This document shows, in pieces, positions 16,964-26,554 of a stretch of 64,000 nt of DNA (position 1 is the first letter of the stretch; every line of letters starts with the position of its first letter). Location of the stretch: the NCBI GenBank assembly GCA_050301795.1, contig JBNKZU010000013.1, forward strand, positions 62,001-126,000, written 5' to 3'. A program made the translations under genes and the position numbers. The notes under the pieces are model-generated. The model did not search any database, was not told the origin of the DNA, and was given only the letters and a program-made list of their open reading frames with translations. This stretch comes from JBNKZU01 sp050301795 (GTDB lineage Bacteria; Pseudomonadota; Gammaproteobacteria; Thiohalomonadales; Thiohalomonadaceae).

Positions 16964-18635
16964 TAATCGTATTCTCATCATTGATGACGATCAGGCTATC
17001 TGGGAGTCTTATCAGGCTGTACTCAATAATAAGGGTGATACCGAGAGTGCAGTGAATACGCTTGAGTCATTATTGGTGGCGGAAGAAGAGAGACATTCCG
17101 CGTTTAGTGCAGATTATGAATTAACCTTTGCAAGACAAGGGCAGGAAGGTTTTGAAAAAGTAAAGGAAGCGGATGAAAACGGCACTCCATTTGCGGTGGC
17201 CTTTATTGATGTGCGTATGCCTCCTGGGTGGAATGGTGTGGATACCTCGATCGCGATCCGTGAGATTAATCGTGATATCGAGATCGTCATTGTCACTGCC
17301 TTTGCTGATGTCTCACGTCGAGAGATGGTTGAAAAGATCGCTCAGCCCGACAAGTTACTCTATCTACGAAAACCATTTGATGCCGATGAGCTTGGCCAAA
17401 TCGCACTACAACTCACTACCAAATGGGGCTTGGCAGATGAGCAGCGAAGGCAACATAAACATATTGAATCGCTGCTGAATGAACTCCAACATACCCGTAA
17501 CTATTTAGATAGCATTATTAACTCTATTCAGTCGATTGTGATTGGAGTCTCCTACGAAAACACCATTGTTCATTGGAATCATGTTGCCGGGAAGACAATC
17601 GGCAGGAGTGAGTCAGAGGCACTTGGTCAGAATATTCAGGAATTAATCCCTGAATTACCGTCACTCGAAGAGATCACAAATAAAGCGTTGCAAACACATC
17701 AGGTTCAACACCTTAATAAACTGGTGATCAGTTTCAATGGCGGTGAGGAGAGGCAGTATGAGGTATATGTCTACCCATTAATCTCGGATGATCGCAAGGG
17801 TGCCGTTATTCGCATCGACGACATTACCGAACGTGCTCGCCTTGAAGAGATCATGATTCAGTCCGATAAAATGTTAACAGTGGGCGGACTGGCCGCTGGT
17901 ATGGCTCATGAGATCAACACACCGTTAGGCAGCATTCTGCAAAGCGCTCAGGTTATTGAACAACGGCTTGATCATCATAACCCCAAAAATATTGATGTTG
18001 CGAAAAACTGCGGCCTTAACCTGGAGCGACTTAATTGCTATTTACAGGAGCGAGAAGTTTTTAAGCTTTTAAGCAGTATTCGTGATAGTGGAGGGAGAAC
18101 CTCAAAAATTGTTAAAAGCATGTTGAGTTTTAGTCATCAATCAACATCACCAAGACCAATACAGATCAATGAGTTGATCGATGAAGCGTTAGAGTTATCC
18201 AAAAGTGATTATGAGCTAAAGAAGCGTTATCGATTTGCTGACATTAAAGTTGAACGTAACTATGCCGAGGATCTTCCGGTTATTACGATCGATAGAACCA
18301 AGATGGAGCAGGTTTTTCTAAATCTTATTAAAAATGCTGCACAAGCGATGGTTGACTGTGGTGATGAGCGTACCCCCATTATTACCGTGGACACTACTTT
18401 TGATCTAAATAACCTCTATATAGAGATTGGTGATAATGGCGTTGGAATCGATAGTGAAACAGTAAAACGAATCTTTGATCCGTTTTTTACGACTAAAGAG
18501 ATCGGTTCTGGAACTGGCTTAGGGCTTTCACTGGCCTATTTCATTATTAACCAACAGCATCATGGATTGATTGAAGTTAATTCAGAGTTGGGTATTGGCT
18601 CATCCTTCAAAATCACACTTCCACGTCGTTCCTGA
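16953..18635 (+). CDS. REC-PAS-histidine kinase (hybrid sensor)
   Basis: A 560-residue soluble protein. The N-terminal receiver has D86 in FIDVRMP and carries an insertion of about 30 residues after the first helix. A PAS domain (about residues 180-290) follows. The HisKA domain has H319 in GMAHEINTP, with an insertion of about 40 residues before the second helix, and the ATPase has N box NLIKNAAQAM, G1 GDNGVGID and G2 GTGLGLSL. No membrane segment is seen, so it takes its input by phosphotransfer or through PAS. ATG 16953, behind AAGGG, is preferred over GTG 16944. It overlaps the upstream REC-GGDEF-EAL gene by 11 bp, suggesting the two form a pathway. Confidence 0.9.
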   Translation: MAVNNRILIIDDDQAIWESYQAVLNNKGDTESAVNTLESLLVAEEERHSAFSADYELTFARQGQEGFEKVKEADENGTPFAVAFIDVRMPPGWNGVDTSIAIREINRDIEIVIVTAFADVSRREMVEKIAQPDKLLYLRKPFDADELGQIALQLTTKWGLADEQRRQHKHIESLLNELQHTRNYLDSIINSIQSIVIGVSYENTIVHWNHVAGKTIGRSESEALGQNIQELIPELPSLEEITNKALQTHQVQHLNKLVISFNGGEERQYEVYVYPLISDDRKGAVIRIDDITERARLEEIMIQSDKMLTVGGLAAGMAHEINTPLGSILQSAQVIEQRLDHHNPKNIDVAKNCGLNLERLNCYLQEREVFKLLSSIRDSGGRTSKIVKSMLSFSHQSTSPRPIQINELIDEALELSKSDYELKKRYRFADIKVERNYAEDLPVITIDRTKMEQVFLNLIKNAAQAMVDCGDERTPIITVDTTFDLNNLYIEIGDNGVGIDSETVKRIFDPFFTTKEIGSGTGLGLSLAYFIINQQHHGLIEVNSELGIGSSFKITLPRRS

Positions 18636-18700
18636 ACTATTTTTGTATCAATAGGCTATTGATTTTTAAGAAAATCATCCAAATGCGTCTGAAGAAAAAG

Positions 18701-18732
18701 TTGACACATTACTGATTGTATTTAAGTATAAC
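18701..18732 (+). promoter_or_regulatory. Possible promoter of the binding-protein/TonB operon
   Basis: A consensus -35 TTGACA (18701-18706) is followed by TATAAC at 18727-18732 with a long 20-bp spacing, or by TAAGTA at 18723-18728 with 16 bp. It suggests the operon can be expressed separately from the two regulators. Confidence 0.4.
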
Positions 18733-18777
18733 TCCATTGTGCACTCTTGTGCGGCAACGCCTGAATAAGAGAACTAA

Positions 18778-19671
18778 TTGACTGAAAATAATAACAAGAA
18801 ATGTATAGCTCCCAAATCTGGACTAAGGATATTGGCCGCTAATTATAGTGGTTGTTTTTCGATGTCTGCGTTACGCTCAATCATGGTTCTATTCTCTTCA
18901 ATCCTGATGGTTTTGATGTTAACAACACCATCTTTTGGAATTGCCTCGGTTCAGTCTGAGCTGTACTTTTTTTATCCTGATTCCTACCACAACAATCTTT
19001 CACGTCTGAAAAGAGATGCAGATATCTTTTTTAGAAAAGAGAAATATAGTATTCGGTTCCAACCCTTTCTCCATTTGAGTGATTTTGAAAAAGAGGTGAA
19101 AACCAAAAAGCCAGCATTTCTGTTCGTGCCATATTGGTATTATCAGCAAAATAGAGAGAGTCTTGGGCTTGTACCGATCTTAAAACCAATACAGAAGGGT
19201 AAGGATAGTTATCAAAAATTCCTGGTCATTCGCAAGGAGAACGATCTTTCCGTCGGTGCAATAAAGGAACATACGCTGGCGATGACTGCTAGGGGCGGTG
19301 GACAGGATGCCACACTAAGAGACTTTCTGCCTGAGGATGTTTTAAATTCCCTTTCCGGTATGCAGATTATCTATACCAGCAAAGACGCTGATGCACTATT
19401 TGCAGTGGCGCTAAAGCAGGTCGATGCCGCCATTGTTGCCGAATCGACGCTGGATAAGATTAAAACCATTAATAATCGTTTAACAAAGCATATTAAAGTA
19501 ACCGCAAAATCAAACGCGATTAATTTGCCGGTTCTTTGTTATATCGATGGTGTTGCTGATCAATCTGAGATTAATCGTTTAAGGAACATTATGCTAAATG
19601 ACCAAGGAGATGATGGATATGGTTTGGCATCTAAGCTTCAGTTTAATAAGTGGGTGAGTGTCGATGAATAG
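18778..19671 (+). CDS. PhnD-like periplasmic binding protein, orphan
   Basis: A 297-residue protein of the phosphate/phosphonate-binding (PhnD/TauT-like) fold, with elements such as FFYPDSYHNNLSRLKRDAD and a late 'DAAIVAEST' segment where this family samples the ligand. The hydrophobic segment at residues 33-52 is a signal peptide or anchor. Start is TTG 18778 behind AAGAGA; ATG 18862 would give a conventional signal peptide but lacks an RBS. No permease or ATPase gene accompanies it, so it may be a sensor rather than a transporter part. It overlaps the next gene by 14 bp. Confidence 0.7.
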   Translation: MTENNNKKCIAPKSGLRILAANYSGCFSMSALRSIMVLFSSILMVLMLTTPSFGIASVQSELYFFYPDSYHNNLSRLKRDADIFFRKEKYSIRFQPFLHLSDFEKEVKTKKPAFLFVPYWYYQQNRESLGLVPILKPIQKGKDSYQKFLVIRKENDLSVGAIKEHTLAMTARGGGQDATLRDFLPEDVLNSLSGMQIIYTSKDADALFAVALKQVDAAIVAESTLDKIKTINNRLTKHIKVTAKSNAINLPVLCYIDGVADQSEINRLRNIMLNDQGDDGYGLASKLQFNKWVSVDE

Positions 19672-20590
19672 ATTCTTATCCCTTTTATTTACTGGATGGC
19701 TCTTATTTTCAAGTGTAGCTGTTGGTGGAGAGCAGCCTATTGCTATTCTGTTAAGTGACTCAGTCAGGGCGTATGAAGATACGGCAGATCTTTTTGAGTC
19801 GTCTGTTGAGACTCCTATCGTTCGATTTAATCTTCAAGGCGATATTCGCAAAGACCCAGATCTCAAGATGCGCTTATTTGATGCAAAACCACGGTTGATC
19901 CTGGCATTGGGAGCCAAAGCCGCATTTGTTGCAAAGTTTTGGACCAGAGAACAACAGGATATTCCTGTGGTTTTTGCGATGGTACTGAACTGGTCAAAAT
20001 ATAATCTGCTATCAGGGCAGACGAATGTGACAGGTATTGCATCAGAAACAGCGCCCGGGAATCAGTTCACCAGCTTGGCTCTGTTTGCTCCTAACATAAA
20101 ACGTATTGGTGTGATCTATAGCAAGAAGCAGTCAAAACAAATCATAGATGATGCTAAAGAGGTCGCCAAAGATCTTGGTTATGAATTACTCACTCAAGAG
20201 ATTTCAGAACCCAATGAACTCCAGGGGGCATTTAGGCAGTTGTCACGTCGTGTTGATGCTTTCTGGATTTTGAATGACCCAGTGACCTACACCGTAGAGA
20301 ACATGGCGTGGATGAATCGATACTGTATCCAGTATCAGATCATCTGTATTGGACAGTCTGAAAATGCGGCGCGGCTAGGTCTTATGTTATCTGTCTCGCC
20401 TGATCCGAAGAATATTGGATTACAAGCGGCAGGGCTTGCCAGAAGTATATTAAATGGTAAAAATCCTGAGACATTTGGAGCGATGCCTCCTATCGCAAAT
20501 GAGATTTTAGTTAATATCAAAACAGCAAGGAAAATAGGTCTAACGATAAGTCAGTCAGCTCTGGACATCGCTACTGAAGTAATTGAATAA
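19658..20590 (+). CDS. ABC-type substrate-binding protein (PF04392-like), orphan
   Basis: A 310-residue exported protein with a signal peptide (about residues 1-23) and the two-lobe fold of the ABC_sub_bind family. Features include VFAMVLNW, the hinge-region segment IKRIGVIYSKKQSKQI and the C-terminal block KTARKIGLTISQSAL, which is diagnostic of the family. GTG 19658 or ATG 19664 are both possible starts. As with the preceding gene, no transporter partners are present. The two paired binding proteins precede a TonB receptor, consistent with periplasmic capture or sensing of whatever the receptor imports. Confidence 0.82.
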   Translation: MSMNRFLSLLFTGWLLFSSVAVGGEQPIAILLSDSVRAYEDTADLFESSVETPIVRFNLQGDIRKDPDLKMRLFDAKPRLILALGAKAAFVAKFWTREQQDIPVVFAMVLNWSKYNLLSGQTNVTGIASETAPGNQFTSLALFAPNIKRIGVIYSKKQSKQIIDDAKEVAKDLGYELLTQEISEPNELQGAFRQLSRRVDAFWILNDPVTYTVENMAWMNRYCIQYQIICIGQSENAARLGLMLSVSPDPKNIGLQAAGLARSILNGKNPETFGAMPPIANEILVNIKTARKIGLTISQSALDIATEVIE

Positions 20591-20600
20591 GGTGATCTAA

Positions 20601-22667
20601 ATGACTTTTAGAAAGGCAAATAGACAGTTTCCTCTATCTAAGTTTTATCAAATGGTTGCATTCTTATCATTTCCTTTGGTTATGCAACCAGCTTTTGCCA
20701 AGGAGTGGGCGATTGAGAATGCGTTTGAGTCACTTTTTGGTACGGGTGTACAGGAAGAGGATTTCTATCGCACTGACAGAGAGTTACTCACCGCAACTAA
20801 ACACCTGATGCAGGTAAAGGATGCGCCAGCTATCGCATCGGTCTTTACCGCAGAGGATATCCAGATTATGGGTGCGCGTAATCTGATAGATGTTTTACAA
20901 CATATTCCTGGAATTAATGTTGGTCAGAACTTCTATTCGCTGTATGAAATCGAAGTGCGGGGATTGGTTAATGCCCGTAACAGCAAGGTGAAGCTGTTAA
21001 TTGATGGACATGAAATATCAGGAGCGCTATTTGGTGATGCAGCTTGGATATACGAGACGCTTTCACTGGACAGTGTAGAGCGTATTGAGGTGATCCGTGG
21101 CCCCGGTTCAGCGCTCTATGGTGCTAATGCATTTAGCGGGATCATCAATGTGGTCACAAAAACCGGATGGGAGACCAATGGTACAGTGGCTCACGTTAGT
21201 GCTGGCTCGTTTAATACTCAACGCGCCAGCGTTGTCCACGGAAAAAGATATGATGATGTTGATCTGCTGGCATCCGTCGCTTGGAATAAAACAGATGGAC
21301 ACCAGTCATACGTACCTTCAGATGCCTTTTCTAATTCCGGTAATACCGATGACTGGGCAAAAAGTCTGGATGCAGCGCTAAAGGTCGGTTGGAATGGTTT
21401 TGTTATCAATTCTCACTACTTCCATCGTAGAAATGGTGCCTATATTGGTGTGGGAAAAGCACTTAGTGATTCACTGATTGAAACAGATGCCTTTTATATT
21501 GATTTGAATTGGACAAAATCGTTATCGGAGCAGTGGGAAGTCAATCTCAAAACCTATGTCGACTTTATGGATTTCACCTTTAACTGGCAGATAATGCCCA
21601 ATGCCGCTTATACCACTGGTTATATGCTTGGGACTCCACACTGGCGTAACGATAAATATGGCATAGAGCTTGGTACAAACTATCAGTTAAGTGAAAGCAA
21701 CATGCTAACCTCGGGGATCACCTGGCAGTATGATAATCAGCATGATGTAACCCATTATGCCAACTTTGTTCCACAGACATATGCTCCTCTAGCTTCATAT
21801 CAAAATGTAACGGCAACAGGTAATTGGAACCAAAATGCCTCACGCAGAACATTGGCACTCTTTATTCAGGATGAATGGCAGATTACAGATAAAACCAGGC
21901 TAACGGTTGGTGGAAGAACGGACGATTTCAATGACATTGGTAAAGTCTTTAATCCACGCCTGGGTATCGTCTGGAATAAATCTGACAACATGGATCTAAA
22001 GCTGCTCTATGGAACAGCATTTCGTGCCCCAAACTTTGAAGAACAGCTCTCTATTAACAATCCTGCTGCGATAGGTAATACAGCGCTTGTGGCAGAAGAG
22101 ATGAAGACCTATGAAATCAGTATCGGTTATAGACCGTTTAGGGGGCTGGAAACAAATACTGTTTTGTATCGTAATAAGTTCAGTAACCGCATTGAGCTTG
22201 ATGAAACGCTCTCACCGCCACAGTTTGTGAATGTGGGTGATACCACGGTAACAGGTGTCGAGTTTGAGATGCAGTACCACTTTAGTAACTCTGAGTTTTA
22301 TGCCGATTTCTACCGTCAGAATCCAGTGGATGATAGTACTGGTGATGCTGTGGCTGATGTCCCGGGTGTTGGCGCAGATGCGGGCGTTAATCTCTGGAGT
22401 AGCAATTATAAGGGAAATGTCCATGTTCAATATGTTGGTCCAAGACCACGGAATGCGGCCGATACCCGAACAGACCATGAAGGTTATACGGTTGTGAATA
22501 GTAGCCTGACACTGTTGAATCCGATAAAAAATATGGAGATCCGTGCAGGTATTTACAATCTTTTAGATAAACAATATACCTATCCAGCACCAGCAAATAC
22601 GATTAGTGGTGACTATCCTGCCGCAGGTAGAGTGCTGATGTTGGATTTAAGTTACCGTCTAAACTAA
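20601..22667 (+). CDS. TonB-dependent outer-membrane receptor
   Basis: A 688-residue protein with a signal peptide (cleavage near AFA-KEW). The plug domain (about residues 70-185) includes GARNLIDVLQHIPGINV, RGLVNARNSKVKLLIDG and VIRGPGSALYGANAFSGI. A 22-strand-type barrel ends with the aromatic-polar LDLSYRLN. Such receptors import siderophores, cobalamin, heme, sugars or other ligands using the TonB/ExbBD system. No neighbouring riboswitch or heme/siderophore gene identifies the substrate. It lies 10 bp after the binding protein, and its TAA overlaps the ATG of the next gene. Confidence 0.93.
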   Translation: MTFRKANRQFPLSKFYQMVAFLSFPLVMQPAFAKEWAIENAFESLFGTGVQEEDFYRTDRELLTATKHLMQVKDAPAIASVFTAEDIQIMGARNLIDVLQHIPGINVGQNFYSLYEIEVRGLVNARNSKVKLLIDGHEISGALFGDAAWIYETLSLDSVERIEVIRGPGSALYGANAFSGIINVVTKTGWETNGTVAHVSAGSFNTQRASVVHGKRYDDVDLLASVAWNKTDGHQSYVPSDAFSNSGNTDDWAKSLDAALKVGWNGFVINSHYFHRRNGAYIGVGKALSDSLIETDAFYIDLNWTKSLSEQWEVNLKTYVDFMDFTFNWQIMPNAAYTTGYMLGTPHWRNDKYGIELGTNYQLSESNMLTSGITWQYDNQHDVTHYANFVPQTYAPLASYQNVTATGNWNQNASRRTLALFIQDEWQITDKTRLTVGGRTDDFNDIGKVFNPRLGIVWNKSDNMDLKLLYGTAFRAPNFEEQLSINNPAAIGNTALVAEEMKTYEISIGYRPFRGLETNTVLYRNKFSNRIELDETLSPPQFVNVGDTTVTGVEFEMQYHFSNSEFYADFYRQNPVDDSTGDAVADVPGVGADAGVNLWSSNYKGNVHVQYVGPRPRNAADTRTDHEGYTVVNSSLTLLNPIKNMEIRAGIYNLLDKQYTYPAPANTISGDYPAAGRVLMLDLSYRLN

Positions 22668-23485
22668 TGTCCGCAGACAATACAAGCCGTCCGGTTACGG
22701 AACGAATAAAAACTACGATTTGGAAGGATGAAATTGCCGATAATGGTCAGCCGCGCTCACTATGTCATGGCTACGATTATTTCGGAGCACTTGCCGGAAG
22801 ATATAGTTGGTCTGAACTCTGTTATCTGTTAATCAAAGGAGAGCTACCAAATCGATCGCAGATCGATCTTCTAAATATTGCTATGAGTGCTGTTATCAAT
22901 CCAGGCCCCAAACACTGGGCAACCCAGGCGGCAATGACAACAGCTGTAACCAAAACAACCGTAGGAAACACACTGCTTTCAGGTTTAAGTGTACTTCAAG
23001 GACGATACGATGGCGCACTGGCGATTGAAGCATCAATGTCGATGTTAAAAGCAGCTGTTGAGGATAATCTAAAAGCGAACGATCTGATTAAACAATACCC
23101 TGATCTTCCTGGGTATGACCTGCCGTATGGCAAAAAAGATTTTCGTGTTAATGATATCTATCGCGTGCTTCAATCACACAATCATCAAGGTAGATACACC
23201 CTCTATGCTCTGAAGCTCGATGAGCAACTATCTCAGATACCAAAGCAACCATCACTGACTTTAACAGGACTATTTGCTGCAATGATGCTTGATCTCGAAT
23301 TCTCAGTAGAAGAGGGGCATGGACTGTTTCTGATTGCTGCAACACCCGGGTTAATTGCACACGCCCTGGAGCAGTTAAAAGGCAATTGGAACGACTATCC
23401 GTTTTATGATGCGCCGGAGTATTCTGGTGTTCGTGATCGTCAACTGGAACCAGAGGCATATGCCTACCCTGAGATCAAAGAGTGA
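22667..23485 (+). CDS. Divergent citrate-synthase-fold protein 1
   Basis: A 272-residue protein resembling a short citrate synthase/citryl-CoA lyase. The segment DLPGYDLPYGKKDFRV (about residues 146-161) aligns with the family motif PGFGHP-x5-DPR but has Leu where the catalytic His should be. GRYDGALA (112-119) aligns with GPLHGGA, with Asp for His. D158 and R160 of the DPR motif survive as DFR. The canonical chemistry is therefore unlikely to be intact. It starts on the stop of the TonB receptor gene and ends 4 bp before a second divergent paralogue, suggesting a heteromer. Function is unknown. Confidence 0.65.
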   Translation: MSADNTSRPVTERIKTTIWKDEIADNGQPRSLCHGYDYFGALAGRYSWSELCYLLIKGELPNRSQIDLLNIAMSAVINPGPKHWATQAAMTTAVTKTTVGNTLLSGLSVLQGRYDGALAIEASMSMLKAAVEDNLKANDLIKQYPDLPGYDLPYGKKDFRVNDIYRVLQSHNHQGRYTLYALKLDEQLSQIPKQPSLTLTGLFAAMMLDLEFSVEEGHGLFLIAATPGLIAHALEQLKGNWNDYPFYDAPEYSGVRDRQLEPEAYAYPEIKE

Positions 23486-23489
23486 TGCG

Positions 23490-24758
23490 ATGAGTAAAGT
23501 CTGGAACGATCATCTCTATCCTGATAACGAAGCTGTCTATCCTGATGCTGAACAGTGGCAAACCTTCCGAGAAAAAATTCTGACAGAAAAGGGTGGCCTA
23601 GCCGCAGGGTTTCGCAGCGAGATGGTTCTTCATGGCTACAATATGATTGGTCAAATGACCGGAAAGATCTCATTTATTCAGGGATGGGTGTTGGCATTAA
23701 CTGGACGGATGCCTGATCGACAGCAGGATAGATTACTTAACGCAATTTCGATTAATACCGCACTTACTGACCCTAGATTCTGGATTTTCCGTTCGCCTCG
23801 GCTTGGCGCGACTGTAAAAAGCTCTCCTGCGGCCTGCCTTAGTAGCGGAATCCTAACGAATGAAGGGGAGATGATTGGGTCTGGCGCCTCCTACCATGCC
23901 GCCACTTTTTTTCAAAAAGCAAAACAGGCGATTGAGTCAGGTCAATCAGTTGAAGATGTTGTGCGTGAGACCTTTAAGCAACAGAAGATCATCCATGGAT
24001 ATGGACGGGTCTTGGCCAGAGGGAGTGATGAACGTAATCCACCTCTACTTAAGGTCGCTAAAGAGACTGGGCAGGATCAGGGTGATTATTTAAAGCTCGC
24101 TTTTGAAGTTGAAAAAACCATTCAACAGATTAAACATCGTGATATCTATCTAAATAGCGGTGGTTTGGTAACAGCACTTTTAATGGATATGGCATTTTCA
24201 CCACTGCAGGTTTCTATGTTCTACATGCTGGTTTTTTCGATTGGCATGGGTGCAAATATCGTTGAAGCCTACGAACAACAGCCGGGTAAGTTTCTGCCAT
24301 TAACCGATGATGATATCGAATATGTCGGAAAGGATTATCGACCACTACCGATTCCACTACCTCAACAGATCATCCTTGAAGAGATTAACGATAAACGGGT
24401 TGTTGCAATGGACTCGGTATCATTTCTGACAGAAGCAAACGCTGGTGATATTGTGATTACTGGATCACATGGTGGAAAGGCAGCCGCAGAGCATTGTCGA
24501 AATTACCCTTTGGCTGCGCTGATCTTTCATGATGCCGGAATGGGTAAGGAGAATGCTGGCATCAGTTGTTTGGATATTCTCGAACAACAGGGGATCGCAT
24601 CAGCCTCCGTCTCGGCAGATAGTGCGCGTATCGGTGAGGCTGATGATATTTATCAACATGGTATCATTTCAGCTTGTAACAAAATCGCTGGTGCAAAATA
24701 TGGCATTACTCCCGGTGAAACCGTTAAACAATCAGTTAAGCGAATACTCTCCAGATAA
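23490..24758 (+). CDS. Divergent citrate-synthase-fold protein 2 with C-terminal extra domain
   Basis: A 422-residue protein. Residues about 1-290 resemble citrate synthase: HGYGRVLARGSDER (169-182) occupies the GFGHRVYK-x-DPR position with Arg in place of His, and GSGASYHAA replaces GPLHGGA with a displaced H136. Residues about 300-420 form a separate alpha/beta domain with TGSHGG (S326-G329) and HDAGMGKENAG (347-357), motifs I have no named family for. ATG 23490 is chosen over upstream readings, which would run inside the preceding gene. It is the last gene of the TonB-receptor operon. Confidence 0.65.
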   Translation: MSKVWNDHLYPDNEAVYPDAEQWQTFREKILTEKGGLAAGFRSEMVLHGYNMIGQMTGKISFIQGWVLALTGRMPDRQQDRLLNAISINTALTDPRFWIFRSPRLGATVKSSPAACLSSGILTNEGEMIGSGASYHAATFFQKAKQAIESGQSVEDVVRETFKQQKIIHGYGRVLARGSDERNPPLLKVAKETGQDQGDYLKLAFEVEKTIQQIKHRDIYLNSGGLVTALLMDMAFSPLQVSMFYMLVFSIGMGANIVEAYEQQPGKFLPLTDDDIEYVGKDYRPLPIPLPQQIILEEINDKRVVAMDSVSFLTEANAGDIVITGSHGGKAAAEHCRNYPLAALIFHDAGMGKENAGISCLDILEQQGIASASVSADSARIGEADDIYQHGIISACNKIAGAKYGITPGETVKQSVKRILSR

Positions 24759-24790
24759 ATAAAAAATCCATATAGTCACAATACCGAAGG

Positions 24791-26554
24791 CTACTCTTTA
24801 AATGACAGGGAGCCTTGCTCAGATACGTTTCTAAGGGTTTTTGATCTAACTCCCATCGGTGGCACCTCTTCAGGGTCAATATAGACATTAAGCAGTGTTG
24901 GCCCTTTATGGTTACAGATCGTATCAAAATCGAGTTGTGCTATATCTTGAGGTGAGCGGAGGTTATAGCCTTGTATGCCCATTGAGCGAGCCATCATCGC
25001 ATAATCAACTTCAGGTAACTGATATCCAATCTCTTCAGCTCCACCTAGCCGCTGGCCATGTTTGATCATCCCGAGGGCAGAATCATTAAGGATCACAATG
25101 ATTACGGTTAGGTTATGTTCAAGAGCAACGGTAATTTCTTGTCCGCTCATAAGATAACTACCATCGCCTGTAATAGCGACTACAGGGGTGTCTCTATTTG
25201 CAAAGGCGATACCAATCGCTGCACCAATTCCCCAACCCATACTGCCAAAGCTCATACCCACATGATAGTTATCGCATTTAGTAAGATGAAGATAGTGTGT
25301 TGCCCATGCCCAACTGTTGCCGGTATCGATTGTAAAACGGGTATCTGTTGGAAAGCGGTGTGATAACTCCCACATCAGTCGTTGTGGTTTTATGGGTACG
25401 GCATCGGAAAAGCAGGCATCAGGATCGTTAACGAGAGATTTAACAAAATGATCTTTATCAGGAGTTATTGTCTCTGTTTTAGCTGAATGGGCAGGCTCTT
25501 TTTTGGTGCTAAATCTAAGTTGAGATTGGGGAACTAGTGAAGAGAAGATGGTTTCAATATCACCATAGATATGAATTCGCGCCATAGGTGATTGAAGAAA
25601 GTTATCGGCATTCTCATCAATATGAACAAGTCTGCTATTTAACAGAGCCTCGTAATCCCAGCCGCCGGTTTCAAGCTCACTTAATCGAGTTCCTATGGCA
25701 ATGACCATATCGACATGCTCATCAAGAAGTGCTTCCCTTGCCTTTTTATGTCCAGCGAACCCGAACACTCCTTGATATTGTGGATGGTTAATGCCCGCGC
25801 AGCGTTTACCTTCTGGTGTAGTGATGATCTTGGCATTGACTGTTTCAGCAAAGGCCAGAATGACCTCTTTAGCTTGATATGCACCAGCGCCAAGAAGTAA
25901 TACGATACTTTTTGCATTTAAGATTTCATCAAAATGCTCCTCAAGAGAGTGAGTATCTACGATTCTTGGAGTATTTGTTGCACGATCAATTGAGAAATGT
26001 TCAGCACAATCGCTAAGTGGTGCAGATAGAATATCCATCGGAATGCTTAAATGAACAGGTCCTTGTGGATGTTGTCTGGCTCTGATGAGTGATGAATAGA
26101 TCTTTCCCTCAAGTTGTTCAACATGTGACACCATGCTGTTATATCTTGTGCAGTGCGAAAACATGCCAGGAATGCTAATGGCATCACACGATGACTCTTG
26201 TAACCCTTTTCGGCCGAATTTTGGCAGCGCAGTTTGCGGTGTTATGGCGATAACAGGTGTGTTGTCGGTATAGGCATTTGCAATACCTGTTAAAAGATTA
26301 ATTGCCCCAGGACCTGTTGTTGAACAACAGGCACCAATCCTGCCTGATTCTCTTGCATAGCCATCAGCCATGTAGGCCGCGCCTGCTTCGTGACGAGAGA
26401 CAACGGCAACAGGATACCTTTTATTGTGTCTACGTCGAGCCAAGGCATTGTACAGTGGTTCAATTGCACCTCCAGGAATCCCAAAAACATATTCAACACC
26501 ACTTCTTTCAAGATAATCTAATAATAGATCTGCCTGTGTTAATGTTTTACCCAT
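24791..26554 (-). CDS. Thiamine-diphosphate-dependent enzyme, acetolactate-synthase-like
   Basis: A 587-residue enzyme of the ThDP decarboxylase/synthase superfamily. The N-terminal PYR domain has the cofactor-activating E56 in SRHEAGAAYMADGYA, a central domain follows, and the C-terminal PP domain has GDGSYLMSG ending in LNDSALGMI for Mg/ThDP binding. It resembles the acetolactate synthase catalytic subunit, but no regulatory subunit or ilv gene is adjacent, so the true substrate is open. ATG 26554 has GAGGGG eight bases upstream. It converges on the citrate-synthase-like pair with only 32 bp between stops, and functional linkage is an inference from that proximity. Confidence 0.85.
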   Translation of the reverse strand: MGKTLTQADLLLDYLERSGVEYVFGIPGGAIEPLYNALARRRHNKRYPVAVVSRHEAGAAYMADGYARESGRIGACCSTTGPGAINLLTGIANAYTDNTPVIAITPQTALPKFGRKGLQESSCDAISIPGMFSHCTRYNSMVSHVEQLEGKIYSSLIRARQHPQGPVHLSIPMDILSAPLSDCAEHFSIDRATNTPRIVDTHSLEEHFDEILNAKSIVLLLGAGAYQAKEVILAFAETVNAKIITTPEGKRCAGINHPQYQGVFGFAGHKKAREALLDEHVDMVIAIGTRLSELETGGWDYEALLNSRLVHIDENADNFLQSPMARIHIYGDIETIFSSLVPQSQLRFSTKKEPAHSAKTETITPDKDHFVKSLVNDPDACFSDAVPIKPQRLMWELSHRFPTDTRFTIDTGNSWAWATHYLHLTKCDNYHVGMSFGSMGWGIGAAIGIAFANRDTPVVAITGDGSYLMSGQEITVALEHNLTVIIVILNDSALGMIKHGQRLGGAEEIGYQLPEVDYAMMARSMGIQGYNLRSPQDIAQLDFDTICNHKGPTLLNVYIDPEEVPPMGVRSKTLRNVSEQGSLSFKE

